A DNA stretch of 64,000 nt from Plantago major (lineage: Eukaryota; Streptophyta; Magnoliopsida; Lamiales; Plantaginaceae), in NCBI GenBank assembly GCA_026545765.1, contig JAIFAC010000229.1:62001-126000 (forward strand), given 5' to 3'. Position 1 is the stretch's first letter; each line of letters starts with the position of its first letter. The position numbers and the translations under genes were made by a program. The notes under the pieces were generated by a model. That model saw nothing but the letters and a program-made list of their open reading frames with translations. It made no database searches and was not told the origin of the DNA. Below are positions 47,898-59,990 of the stretch, piece by piece.

Positions 47898-48064
47898 ACT
47901 TGGGTATTCCGCCAGATTGCTTCTTCTTTTAAATCATTAATGAAAGTATTTTTTTCCCCTTAAAAAAAAAAAAAAAAAAAAACTCTTCTTAAATGCTAAC
48001 AATCTGTTGGAATAGTTATGAGGTGACTATAAATATATAACAAACTCTAGTTCATGAAAACATA

Positions 48065-48148
48065 TACTCCCTCAATTTCAGAAAAAGTGTTACATTTTAC
48101 TATTTCATTTCAGAAAATGTAACACTTTTTTCTGAAATGGAGGGAGTA
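48065..48148. mobile_element. Short Stowaway-like MITE (84 bp)
   Basis: TACTCCCTCAATTTCAGAAA opens and the inverse complement ctgaaatggagggagta closes an 84-base, nearly perfect palindrome with only a short loop. The TA at each end fits Stowaway target duplication. It lies about 1.1 kb upstream of BUB3. Confidence 0.85.
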
Positions 48149-49240
48149 TTTCTCACTTCTTTATCTCCTCGCTCTTTGTGCACTTTTGTTTGCTCATACT
48201 AAGGTTCACCATACTTGGTTACCATTGTGGAACCTAACTATTTAGAGAAGTTTTATCCTGTAGACGACTGCCATATAACAGTTTGCACTATAACAAGGCA
48301 ATTAAGTCTTAAGGAGAGACCTAGTCGACTATTCTCACCCTTTGTTGCTCTTTTTCTTTACACTTCCCAGCCGCTCTAAACACTCACATTTCCTACATTT
48401 TTAACATAACTAAACACCTCCATACAAAAAATAAACTAATTTATCAACTATTAGCTAGCTTATCAACTAGTCCTGCAAAACTAGATAATAATGTAATAGT
48501 TGATAAGGTGACTCATAGGTGCCCATCACTTTTATTTTTTGAAAAGCTATATAGAGTATCTTCTAAAAATCAGTCATCTTGCTCACTTCCACCAAACCGT
48601 CTTATTGTGGTCAAATTATTCTATTTTGATAAAAAAAAGGGTAAAATAATATGATAAGGTGACTCATGAGGTTGATAGCTTATATCCACTAGTTGATAGT
48701 TGATTTTTTTAAATTTTCCACGACTAATCCAAACAAGACTATCGCATCTTTTTGCGATTTCGCTTCCAAAGACTGCTTTTACAACCACAACTTTCGAACT
48801 CGAGATGCTGCTTAAATGATCTGAAGACTATTTGGCAAGTGATTATAATCGCGTAAATCTGGTTAAAAATATCTATTTTAATCTGATTTTCTTGATTTTA
48901 TTCGCTATCCAAACATATCATATTACTCGAAATTACCAATCGCTATTCTATTCAAATTATCTCCAAGTGGACTGGGCCAACAAATATAATTACCACCACA
49001 TGCTGGTCCGTGACAGTGGGCTGAATTTCAGCACTCCGAGCTAAACTACTACCCTTATATAAGATCTTTTGAATTGAGAAAGAATTTGATCAACAAATCG
49101 AAATCAAATCAGTGACAAGCATTTCTGAATTTGAATTTGAATTTCCGATATACTCACTCCATCAACGTCTCTCCACAAAACCCTCTCTCATTACCATCTT
49201 CCCACTTCATCTTTCACCGTAACCCTAGCCAACGGCGGCG
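48149..49240 (+). promoter_or_regulatory. BUB3 upstream region
   Basis: AT-rich, no gene. It contains repeated gataaggtgactcat words (about 48500 and 48655) and a (gaattt)3 stretch near 49126. The promoter and 5' UTR of BUB3 must lie at its right end; no specific element is identified. Confidence 0.35.
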
Positions 49241-52200
49241 ATGACGGCGGCGCAAACACCATCGACGGGAGGGAGCTGGCGAATCCTCCTAAGGACGGAG
49301 TTTCGAATTCCGCTTCTCCAATCATAGCGACCACCTACTCGTTTCCTCATGGGACAAGGTCTTACTTACTTACACTTGGACTTCAATCCGATTCTCTGTT
49401 CCGGAAATGTTGATTTTGTACCTCTCATTGTTTTGGTTTTGTCGATTGTAGAGTGTTCGATTGTATGATGCCAGTACCAATTCGCTCAGGGAGAGTTTAT
49501 AACGGAGGTGCCGTGCTGATTGTTGCTTCCACGATGATACCTCCGGCTTTTCTGCATCTGCTGATCACACTGTTAGAAGGTCGTAATCATTTTCGATTTT
49601 GTATGATAGTTTAAATATTCTGCACTGCTTGTTTTGGTATGTTAGATGATGATGCTACTTCTAGATTTCTGTGTAGTAGTTGTGATCAACTAGTTTAGAA
49701 TTGACGTAATCAATTACTGCGTTTTAGTAGCTTCATGTTTACCTAAGAGATAATATTACCTCCTTCCGTCCAGCACAAGCAGCTTTCACATTTTGTTCAC
49801 TTTTAGAGTCTGTTTGATTGCAAATTAGTCTGAACTTACGCCGAAAAATGACCTTAGATAAGATCAACAAACAAAATGGGAAGTTTGTGCTTGAATGGAA
49901 GTAGTTGGATGCTGATTTGGTGATGTGGAAGCTTTCGGATATTGGCTGATTGTTAATTGTGTATGATTGTTTGCAAATGTGGTATGGGGATGGCAGTGGA
50001 AAGAAATTTGATGGTTTATTTATCTATTTGATGCTGTAGGCTAGTATTCAACTACAACCGGGAGGACATATTGGGGAAGCATGATGCACCTGTTCGTTGC
50101 ATTGAATACTCTTATGCCACTGGTACGTCTTCCAAAATTATTTTCTGGTGCATATCTCTGTTTGTAATATGTTAGATACAAATTTTCTATTTGTTTATAA
50201 ATCTTCTAGTTTGATTATTGGAAGAGCCCGAAAGAAGGAATATTATAGTTGTTAGATAAGTGGGACTTTATAATTTGCTTGTAATGTTGTAATTGTTAGG
50301 TTGAAATATAACATACATGGTCTTTTGTCTTCTTTACCTCTACCCGTTTATGGCTCTAAGTATTTAGTGTAGCTAATATGATTATGTGGTACTATCACTA
50401 TTAGGTTCCAACTGAAAGTTTGTGACTTTTTTTGCTACTGTCAAGATATTTCTTTCATGGCTAGTTGATGTAACCAACCTGCATTGACAAATAAAGCACA
50501 AAGCAAGCAACATTCTTATTATTGAATAATATAATTGAGATAAAAGCTAGTCGTAATTTTCTCTTTGGCATTTAGTTGGCAGACTACCTTTTCGTTAGTC
50601 AGCGGCTCAGCTTACATATTCATCTATTGACTTTTGATGGAACCCTTTATTTCTGATATTCTTGGTGCTTCTAGGTCAGGTGATAACTGTAGTTGGGACA
50701 AGACATTGAAGTGCTGGGATCCCAGAGGTGCTAATGGTCAGGAACGCTTCTCTTGTTGGGACGTACAATCAACCTGAGCGTGTTTATTCTATGTCGCTTG
50801 TTGGCAACCGCTTGGTGGTTGCAACTGCTGGAAGACATGTCAATGTTTATGATCTTCGAAATATGTCTCAACCTGAACAAAGAAGGGAATCGTCTTTGAA
50901 GTATCAGACAAGATGCGTTTATGTTATCCCAATGGGACAGGTGATGGTTTCACATATAATTTAATCAATTTAAGCTTGGCATAATCTATATCATACTAGA
51001 ATTTTACCAACGCTTCTCGCTTAATTTTGGACAAGTAGAACAAATATGCTGCTAGACATGGTTTAAAGTTTTTTAATTTATTGCTCCTGCAAATACTTCT
51101 CTACCTCCTTCGATCTATGTGAATTTTGTTTATTATCACCTATCCTTGTACTCTTCCTCTCTCACTGGAACTATGATTTGCAGGTTATGCTCTAAGTTCT
51201 GTTGAAGGTCGGGTAGCATGGAGTTTTTTGACCTATCCGAGACAGGTCAATCCAAAAGTAAGTCGGATGTCCATAATTTACCGATTTCTATTGGATAATA
51301 AGATGCTTACAAGCTCCACGGAAACAGATTAATACTGCCTTCGATCTGTCTTTTGACAACCACTAGTGCTAATGCACAGTAATATAACTCATTTGTTTAA
51401 GAAACTATAAGTATGTCTGTTGATGCTACATCAATCACTGCAAGTGCTGTAAAATGCATCACTTTTTAAGAAACTAAAAAGCCAAGTATCAGCTTTGATA
51501 ATATCTTATAAAACGTTTCTGAATTCTGATACTGTTTTTCTGTCTTTACATTGTTGAAGTCACAACTTGTGGCAAGAGTGAGAACTATATTTTCTATTTC
51601 TGCTGCACGATCTTTAGAGAATTTTAATATATTAACTAGTCTTCCTGTTTTGACTTCTTCATCAGGTATGCATTTAAATGTCATCGGAAATCGGAGGCAG
51701 GAAGGGACATTGTTTATCCGGTTAATGCCATTGCATTTCACCCAATGTAAGCCATTTCATTTTCTTCATTTGCATATCTGAATTTGACCAGTGAAGTTGA
51801 AATGAATTGCAACTATCCCTTTAGAAAGCCAATTACTATTAAATACTGGATGATATTACAAAAGACAGTGGAATAAATCAAGCAAAAGCAATCATCCAAA
51901 TCGGTTTGGGTACACTCTGCACTGTGATGCTTTGCAAGTACTTACTGTGTCACGGAAATGTTCAATAATAGAGTTCTTGAGTTAATAAGATGAAGTTTTA
52001 AGTCTTTAACAAGGTTGGACTTAATTAGACTGTTGAGGAAACTAGATGATTCTCCTATCAAGTATTCTTTTTCTTTACTATCCTTTCTTAATTTTTTTTA
52101 TCATACAATTTTGTTGTATGTAGCTATGGAACTTTTGCTACTGGAGGCTGTGATGGTTACGTAAACGCTTGGGATGGGAACAACAAAAGCGGCTCTATCA

Positions 52201-52577
52201 GGTGATGACTTATAGCTGAGCAAGTGTCTGTCCTGCAATCTTTTCTAGAACACGGATTTCCAACTGAACTTTTGTTTCTCTGTTTTCTCTTGTCTGGTCA
52301 AAATCAAGTATGCTAAGTATCCAATTAGTATCGCCGCATTGTCATTCAGCAGAGATGGTAGGCTCCTAGCAGTTGCATCAAGTTATACATATGAAGAGGA
52401 GAAAACGAAGATTGCTTGATTTTTAGCCTCAACCCTCCCTCATAAAATTCATCCATCTCTACTTAATGTAATTTGGTTTATGTCATTTGCAGCCACTTAA
52501 CCAGATGCAATATTTGTCAGAAGTGTGAATGAAGTGGAAGTCAAGCCTGGAAGATGCTACCAAATCCTGCAGCATGA
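49241..52577 (+). CDS. BUB3: BUB3 mitotic checkpoint WD40 protein, frame disrupted in this sequence
   Basis: BUB3 is a seven-bladed WD40 protein of the spindle checkpoint that binds BUB1/BUBR1-type partners at kinetochores. Nine exons are visible: 49241-49358, 49452-49579, 50040-50122, 50675-50940, 51184-51257, 51666-51746, 52124-52201, 52319 to about 52405 and 52493-52577; the borders are GT-AG except the donor of exon 8. Recognisable blocks in order: [172 protein letters not shown]. At least eight one- or two-base indels break the frame although residues are highly conserved. Either a very young pseudogene or, more likely, unpolished sequence. Confidence 0.85.
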
Positions 52578-54521
52578 TAGAGCATAATGCCTGGGCTAAC
52601 TTTTTGTTGCTCCTGAGTGCATTGTGCAATTCAAGGTTACTGTAGAATCAGATCTTCACGATTCTCTACTTGTTGATCGGATTTGATTAGTGTAACTATA
52701 TATTATGTGATGTTAGGTTCCGAAGTTAATTAGTTCAGCATGAATTTGCAGTACGGAAAATGTTAAAACATCTGTTGTTTTGATGGCGTTGTTTAGTTTT
52801 AATGAATGGTCTACCTGTTCTTGTGTGGAACCTATGCTTCATGGGCTAGGTTAATTTATTTTACTTTTGCACTGTTCAGTACACCTTTTAAAATTTAACA
52901 AATGTCCTAACAATTAAAAATTAAATTTTAATCAATTTTAATACTATAAACAATTTAAAAATAGAAGTATATATTTACAAAACCACTCACGGGACTTTAG
53001 CAAGTTTTTTTTCTCGAAGCTTCCATGGAAGCGATTGTAACTCCGTGAAGTGCCGAATTTCACCGGAGCTAAGGTCTTTCTTTTTTAAAAATTTTCCTAG
53101 AAGATGAATTCGTGATTTGGAAATTTTGATTAAATTGTTTAGTGTATATTTTGTCATTTAAACATAAAAGGGTATGTAATTCAATAATACTAGAAAATTT
53201 AGCATATGGAACTCGCTTAATAACTTCCAACGGTAATGTAAATTATTAATTTATATTTTGTTTTAATAATGAGTTGAAAGTTCGCACAAATAATGCGCCA
53301 ATTTTTTCAGTATAATGATTTTCCTTAGAATGATGATAGAAGGTTGTTTTTTGGATAAGACTTGATCAGTTCCAAACTTTCACGTATAAATTATGAGTGG
53401 CAAGGGAATAGAGTAGTAGTTGGAGAGGTTATGGTAATTTTATAAATTTGGTAACTGTATAAGTTAGTAGACGGTTATTTATTTGGATAGAAAATGAAGA
53501 TGTCTTATTTTGTGCTTTAGAAAGAAAAGGTAAATAAAATTAATTTTGGTCCGCTAACTAATCTAGTAATTCTTTTTATAATAGTATAGATACGCCACAC
53601 CTCATTATGCAACAGTATAACATCTAGTCAAGAGTCATATTAATAAAAAATAAAAGGTTAAAATTAATCCAAATGATTTAAATCATCACTAACATTAGTG
53701 CGACTATACCGAAATTAACATTCCATGCTTCCTAATCATACTTAACATTAGATGCTACTCCTATCAAGTGAAAAATATTCTCCATATTTTTAAAGGCTGA
53801 TTATTCGATTTTTCCAAATAAACATAATAAACTTCAATCGCTAATTACTTCTAAACTATAATAATAAAAATATAAAAGAAACTAATTTACAAAAATTAAA
53901 TAAGTAATATTTTATAATATAAATTTATTAAGATTAAATAATTATATTTTAAGATTGAGATAATAAAGTTGGACTACCGACCTAAAAGTCAACTAATCAA
54001 CCTTTAAAAAGAAAAGAACGGAGGAGTATTCACCAAGTAGAAAATTAGATTAGCGATGTGGAAAATATATCAACACCAGTCACAAATATGGACTCTTCCA
54101 TATATATGGTTTATATTACAGTATTTCATCAGGAGGATGCAAACCAACTGATACTTCATTAGGATACAAACTGGCTGGTAATAGAAGAGGTATACAAATA
54201 CTGTACATATCGAGTTCGGGTTTTAAAAGGTGTAAAGATGTAGGCTTTTTGGAACCACAATTTCAGGTATAATATTAGTCAAGATAAACCAGTACACTGA
54301 CTGCAGGACCAACCAACACAGTGCATTCAATCTTCTATCATTCGGATAGATACCACCCAGATACCACTGGCTTTCTGTTACAACTACCCCTTAGCCGGGC
54401 TAGTGCTTTCCTTTTGCTCGCCGTAACCTCTCCACATATTCTGGAGTTCTATGTCTCGCTGATGATTGATAAACAGAAGGTTAGAAAAACACTACATTAT
54501 AAATCTAGCATACAAAATTTG
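52578..54521. other. Spacer between convergent BUB3 and ClpR1-like genes
   Basis: Mostly AT-rich with no gene or recognisable element. The left edge contains the BUB3 3' UTR and the right edge the ClpR1-like 3' UTR (from about 54120). A single Stowaway-like string (cggaggagtatt) occurs at about 54019. Confidence 0.5.
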
Positions 54522-57500
54522 CTAGAAAGCGACTTGTCGGGTTTCGTAATTTTCAGTTGTGTTGTACACGATTACGTCTGCAATCCCATAATCGATGGCT
54601 TCCTGAGGCTGGAAAGAATTGTCCATGCTCAAGGTCCTTTTCGAAGTTCTTCCTCTGACTTTCCAGTCCCTCTGGACAAAAACTCGGTAGTGTGACGCCA
54701 TTACATCTAGCCTTCTTGCCTAGAAGAATTGGTCATCAAAGCATCAAATAAAATGCACATACGAGCATCGGTGCAGTGTAGTGCATTCGCAGGCAGATCA
54801 AACAAGGTATATGAAGAGGAGACTGACCTGATCCACATATCACCACTTGTCCATTAGTTCTAGGTGCTGCTGGGAGATACAAACGACGCTGCAGCAAACA
54901 AGAAAACCATTAAATAAGTTGGATAGGAGAAACAGTAGAAGCATATCCCTCATTCTAGAGAGGCGACATATATCAGCTCAGTATGCCAATGGCACAAAAG
55001 AAAACAAACATATATTAAAAAAAAAAAGTATGCAAATGTGTTGTCCATACTATGCAAAGGAGGTAATTTCTACTTTACTCAGCCTACTGAGTACAAATTG
55101 TTAAAAAGAACTTTCATTTTGACAATCATAATATACAGTTATGGACAGTTATGGGTAACAATTGGTCTCCTTGAAAGTGAAAATATATAGTCCACCCTAA
55201 GGGAGGAACACAAGTGTTGGTTTTCATGGGAGACCCATACCCATATTCACCTTGTTATAGAAGGAGGTCTCGAGGGTGTTGGGTGGCTGTACAAAGAAGC
55301 TCACATTGCACCTTATGACAATAACCCTGAACATTTTCACATACTAGTAAACTTCAGGAAGTATAGCTCTGTTAGAAGTTCCAGTTGCTGTTAGGTGCCA
55401 ATTTAAAAAGGAACTTTTCTGAATAGATTATCGATGACACATGGATGGTATCAAGAAGAAAGACGAGTAAAATCTACTTCATGCCAGTATGGTTGTATTG
55501 CACGCTTGCCTTTCTTTCCAAGACTTAAAAGCATTCCTGTTGACCCCATGCCGCCAATATTGACGGTGTATACATCTTGTTTGCACAACTAAAGATTCAA
55601 AAGAATAGTCCAATTAAAGGTCAAATAGCTACACAAAATTGCACTGCTCAAGGTGACAAAACTGAATAATAAATTGTTCTCAGGAGGTCCTTACATGCAT
55701 TGCGCTAGTTATTACATATGCATCGGATTCTTTCCCAACAGTGTTGCCATATGTATCCTATGCACATCCAAAAAGCAATTAAGTAGCAGAGATGTTAATC
55801 GAATTAAAAAACACAAGCAGGCTAAAGTTATAGAGTTCTATAAACTGCAAGTGCACGCTCATGCACCCTTGAAAGCCATGAAAGGGCAGAATGCAGTAAG
55901 TCCAGTTACTTAGCACACAAGGATAGGTTTAAAAGAAAGAAAAAAACCTACCTGAGTGCCAGTACAGTTAAGGTATAAATATATTGGTTTGTCTTCACGA
56001 TAAAATCTAGCCATAAAATTGAGCAAGGATAAGTCTACCTCCGTACAAGCTGTAAATAAAGGTGAGGTTGAATAATATAAATTGATATAAAAGCACTGGC
56101 ACGCATAAGAACAATGTTGAATCAATAACATAGAGAAGATGGAATACCGGCCAGCCCAGATAGATAATTCGATTATCAAAAAGTATAGATGGAAGATCCG
56201 GAGGAGGTGTCCTCCGCCCTCCTCCTCTTCGACCTCCTCCCCTCATGCTGATGCCTCCACTGGCTTTGGCACCTAGATGTTCGTAGCGATTTCCTCCTTC
56301 AATGTTGTGTACATTCTTCATTCCACTATGTTTCAAGTACCAATATTTTGGTCAAATAGTATCCTGTAAAATGACTGCTTAATTAACTTTCAGAAAAATA
56401 TCATCGGCTGGAGTAAGTAACCTGGTGCAAATGCAGAGCTTTGGAACAATGTTTTGAATTTTCATTAGTATCTATAATGAAATTATTACTTTTCATGTCA
56501 ACTAAAGCGGTTCAATAAAATAGAAGATATCCATAAAAAACTTCAAAACTGCAATAAGATTTGGCCACAAGAAGCAGACCTGTAACTTTTTTCCTGTTGG
56601 CCACCAGTTTTATCATCGGGCATGAACACAGCCATTTGTGAAGGTGTGAGTCCAAAGAGACTCCGAGGTATATTCTTGTAGTTCTCCATCACTACAGAAA
56701 AACGGGGTGTTAGAAAATAGCCGAGTAATCCAACAGTCTTAGAAAGAGAAAAAAAGAACAGAAGGTAATCTAAACTAAAGAACCAATCTATCGTTTTGAT
56801 GATATAATATATGTTTGCATATTCATGATAGTACAGTGGAAAATTATTGTTTGATTATGCATATTATTCTTTCCTGTGGCTATGTTTAATTATCTCTAGA
56901 AGTCACATTCATATTTCGAGAAACACAAGTACTTCTACCAAGGATTAAAAAACAATTGGGTGAATCGTTTAAATTCGCATAAGGCATGGCCCATTGTAGT
57001 TTTATTATTGTCATTTTTTAGTAGTAAGATACCTTAAGCACCTACTCCCTCTATCCCAAAGAAGCTGTTCCATTTTACCATTTGGGCGTCGCTGGAGTTG
57101 TCCCATTTACTTAGCCATTTCAGGAAAGTTCATATAATTTTATATTCTCAAATAATAATCCAATTGACTCCTATACAGTATATTTATATTGCCCAATGCA
57201 GTATACAATGCTATAATAATACTTTGGGACAACTTTTTGGGATTTGAGGGACGAGGGAGTATTTCAAGATTTAAGGTTTCCTGTAAAATTCCAATGGACG
57301 GTCCGTATCAGGAAATACAACCCACCTTGAGTCTACTCCCATTTGTGATATCTTGATGTTCTCATCGTTGACTCTTACATGTTCATTCTCGCTGTTGCTA
57401 CTTATTGTGACAATAGTAATTATCATTTAGAATTTATACACTAATTTATAGTATTTAAACATTTAGATGCATCTTGATAGTAGAAAATCAGAAGACTTGG

Positions 57501-59064
57501 TGCCCTTCCATGTGCTGGCAAGTAATTGCCTCGCCTTTTCTTCTACCTGTCTTTTAAACACATATAAAAACCCTAACTACTACTGAATAACCATTTTGCC
57601 TCATTAATGTATCGCCTACGAGGAAACTTACAATTATAATTCCAGTAAAGTCAAGTATCTTAAGAGTCTTGAGAAATTTTAGGTGTCTGCCTGGTGAAAC
57701 AATACTGTCTCTGATCTGCAACTTCCTTCTTCTAAAACCACAGCTAAATATGCTAATCTTACACTAGTAAATCGATTAGCAATATTCTTCCAGCAGATAC
57801 CATTTTGTCATTTACATAGGCTAAAATCCTAGACTTGCCAAAAAATGATAATTTAACAAAATAATATCACCCGGCTAAGTGTACCTACCCTTACTTCAAT
57901 AATATATACATGTGCAGAAGTTTATTCACAACAGCTCTAACAAGGAAGTCACACAACGAGCCAACTTTTCTCTAAATGACGCCTGAAAATGAAAGTTTTC
58001 TTCCCATACTACTCTCAAGGTACAAAGTTACTGCACATGCAAAACTAATGTGCAGTTTCCATCAGAGTTTATCTCATCAATTCTTAGTATAGTATGTTTT
58101 CTAGTGAGAAATAGTCCTAATGCTGCTAGAGTGCTAGCCTGAACAAATATCATGATCAACTCCATCTAACACCAACCCAAATGAACATGGTTCAAGCTCT
58201 CATGCATAAACCTCTCATTACAACTCTGCTCATTGAGATATTTTCCTTCACGCCTGATACAAACTGGCCTGCTCCCACACATATCCACCAGTACTGCTCA
58301 TGTATTAACCTGCTATCTAATGCTATAGAACGAAACATGATTCAACTTCAACTCCCATTTTAACACTGCTTACTGTCAAACGGTTATTTATCCTTCAAGC
58401 ACTCCTACATAAAACCGTAGTTTCCGTATTCTCTCCTCCTATTCACTACAGTTAGCAGAACAATTTTCAAACTAATTTAACAGATCACAAAAACACAGGT
58501 AGTGAATCATTCCGATAAATCATCAAAGAAAATAGCCAATATCACGACGATATCCTCCTATCCAATGCTATAGAATGTAAAACACAATTCAACCGTCCCC
58601 ATTTTATCACTGCTTATTGTCAACCGAAAGTTATCTATCCTTCAAGCACCTAATAAAAATCCGTGCCTTTATTCTCTGATGCTATTCGCTACACTCAGCA
58701 GAACACTTATCAAACTAGATCTACAGGTCGCAAAAACACACAGGTAGTGTTTAGTGTTTAGTGAAACATCAAACATTCCAGATAAATCATCAACCACAAG
58801 CAAACATACAACAATAGACAATATCATGCCAATAAACGATTAAAATGAGAAGGAATCGAGCTACTCACATCCTTCTTTGAGATGCTCGTCAAACTGTTTC
58901 GGAATCCGATTGAAGAATTCTGAGCTACGAAACGGCATCTCCGAAGCGAGGTCTTCCTGGACTTGGCTGTGTACAATACTCCGGCGCTATTTAGAGAGCT
59001 TAGCTTCGCGGTGGTTCACGGCGTTTGGCGAGATAGAAATACGGCAGTAGCTTAGAATAGCCAT
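54522..59064 (-). CDS. CLPR1: Plastid ClpR1-like subunit of the Clp protease, frame disrupted in this sequence
   Basis: ClpR proteins are catalytically inactive relatives of ClpP that build the plastid Clp protease core. Exons (minus): 59064-58869, 56691-56580, 56363-56148, 56049-55952, 55757-55695, 55588-55478, 54888-54828 and 54719-54522. Exon 1 gives a Ser/Arg-rich N-terminus (SLRRCRFVAQ), suited to a transit peptide. Then come RIPKQF, MENYKNIPRSLFGLTPSQM, a Gly/Arg-rich loop, RRTPPPDLPSILFDNRIIYL, EDKPIYLYLNCTGTQ, NTVGKESDAYVIT, DVYTVNIGGMGSTGMLLSLG, KRAIQPYWHE, RLYLPAAP, and near the end QPQEAIDYGIADVIVYTTEN. The serine-bearing ClpP motif is replaced by GMGSTGM, as expected for an R-type subunit. 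Small indels shift the frame in exons 1, 3, 4 and 8 and a few residues are lost after exon 3. ClpR1 is the nearest family member I recall. Confidence 0.75.
57043..57261. mobile_element. Stowaway-like MITE in intron 1 of the ClpR1-like gene
   Basis: 219 bases opening TACTCCCTCTATCCCAAAGA and closing with the inverse-complement string gggacgagggagta. TA dinucleotides at both ends fit Stowaway insertion. The interior is AT-rich and carries ttgggacaactttttggga, the inverse of the left subterminal part. Confidence 0.85.
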
Positions 59065-59990
59065 TTATCAGATTTTTTCTGGAGGTGTGTTTTTTCTTTC
59101 ACGTTACTGATATAATAAAATGACAGGCAATTATCGAGTTTTACGAACGTACTCTATAACGAAAAGGATATTTTGACCGCTTCTTTCACTGAAATGGGCT
59201 CGGGTTTGGGCTTTTACTACATTTGCCTTTGCTACGGTTCTTAACCTTGGCCCACTGGAATCAGTGATTTAACTTAAGTTAAGTCCACTTGAAAGCTTGG
59301 TTAAAAAGGATCCTTAATAGACGGTGACCAAATTAAATAAATAACAATTAAAAAAACTACCAAATCAAATGGCAAGACTATATTAATTTTTACGACTCTC
59401 ACAATATTATTAACTCAACACTCTCGAAGCTATTAATATCAGACAACGCATGTTCGACCTTTTTTTTTACTTCCTCCGTCCCTTTATCAGCTTCTGCTTA
59501 CTTTTTTGGTGCGAGAAAATAAGATATATTATTTTTTGAATAAAATAGTACTAGTGGGTCCCACAAATTAATTTTTAAAGTTTCAGTTGGAGCAATATAA
59601 TGTTATCGCGGCCATTACTGAAAGATATTTAATATTGAAGTCGCTCGCTAAAAATGGAAATGAGCAAGCTTTTGTTTTATTACATCTAAAATTAAAGAAA
59701 TCTGGAAATTATTCTCGAATAGAGAAAGTATATTTTGTGACAAATGATCTTGACTAGAATTTTCCAGTTAAAAAATCATTTTGCTGGTGTTTGTCTCTAT
59801 GTGCTTTCCCCGATCTTTAAGAGAATGAGTCATTTCTCGAATCTTTTATATGTGATGCAACACATTTAAAAGTTCAAGCGGCAAGTCAAGTAACTCAAAG
59901 AATGATTATGGGGAGAAACCACAAACAAACAAATTTCTAGAAAAACATCTTTTGTACCAAAAAAAAGTTTTATTTTTTTAATTAAGAAGG
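59065..59990. other. Spacer upstream of the ClpR1-like gene
   Basis: Contains the ClpR1-like promoter at its left edge. A lone Stowaway-type end (acttcctccgtccc) lies at 59470-59483 without a partner, followed by typical MITE-like text (cttttttggtgcgagaaaataag). No gene is seen. Confidence 0.5.

Larger units (their letters stand above)
41724..47980 (+). mobile_element. LINE retrotransposon (LINE-2 of the window) with 19-bp TSD
   Basis: A 6.26-kb insertion flanked by the 19-base direct repeat aactcttcttaaatgctaa (41705-41723 and 47981-47999), ending in an A tract (47962-47980). It has a 5' leader, ORF1 from 42163 and ORF2 from 43816, with endonuclease, reverse transcriptase, zf-RVT and RNase H regions in the order of plant L1-type LINEs. 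The structure is full length and the TSD perfect, suggesting a fairly recent insertion, but both ORFs carry many frameshifts. Confidence 0.95.

Noticed and set aside
41167..48060. A solo LTR holding LINE-2, suggested by tgttggaat strings on both sides
   Set aside because: No matching termini or TSD could be defined; kept only as a low-confidence remark.
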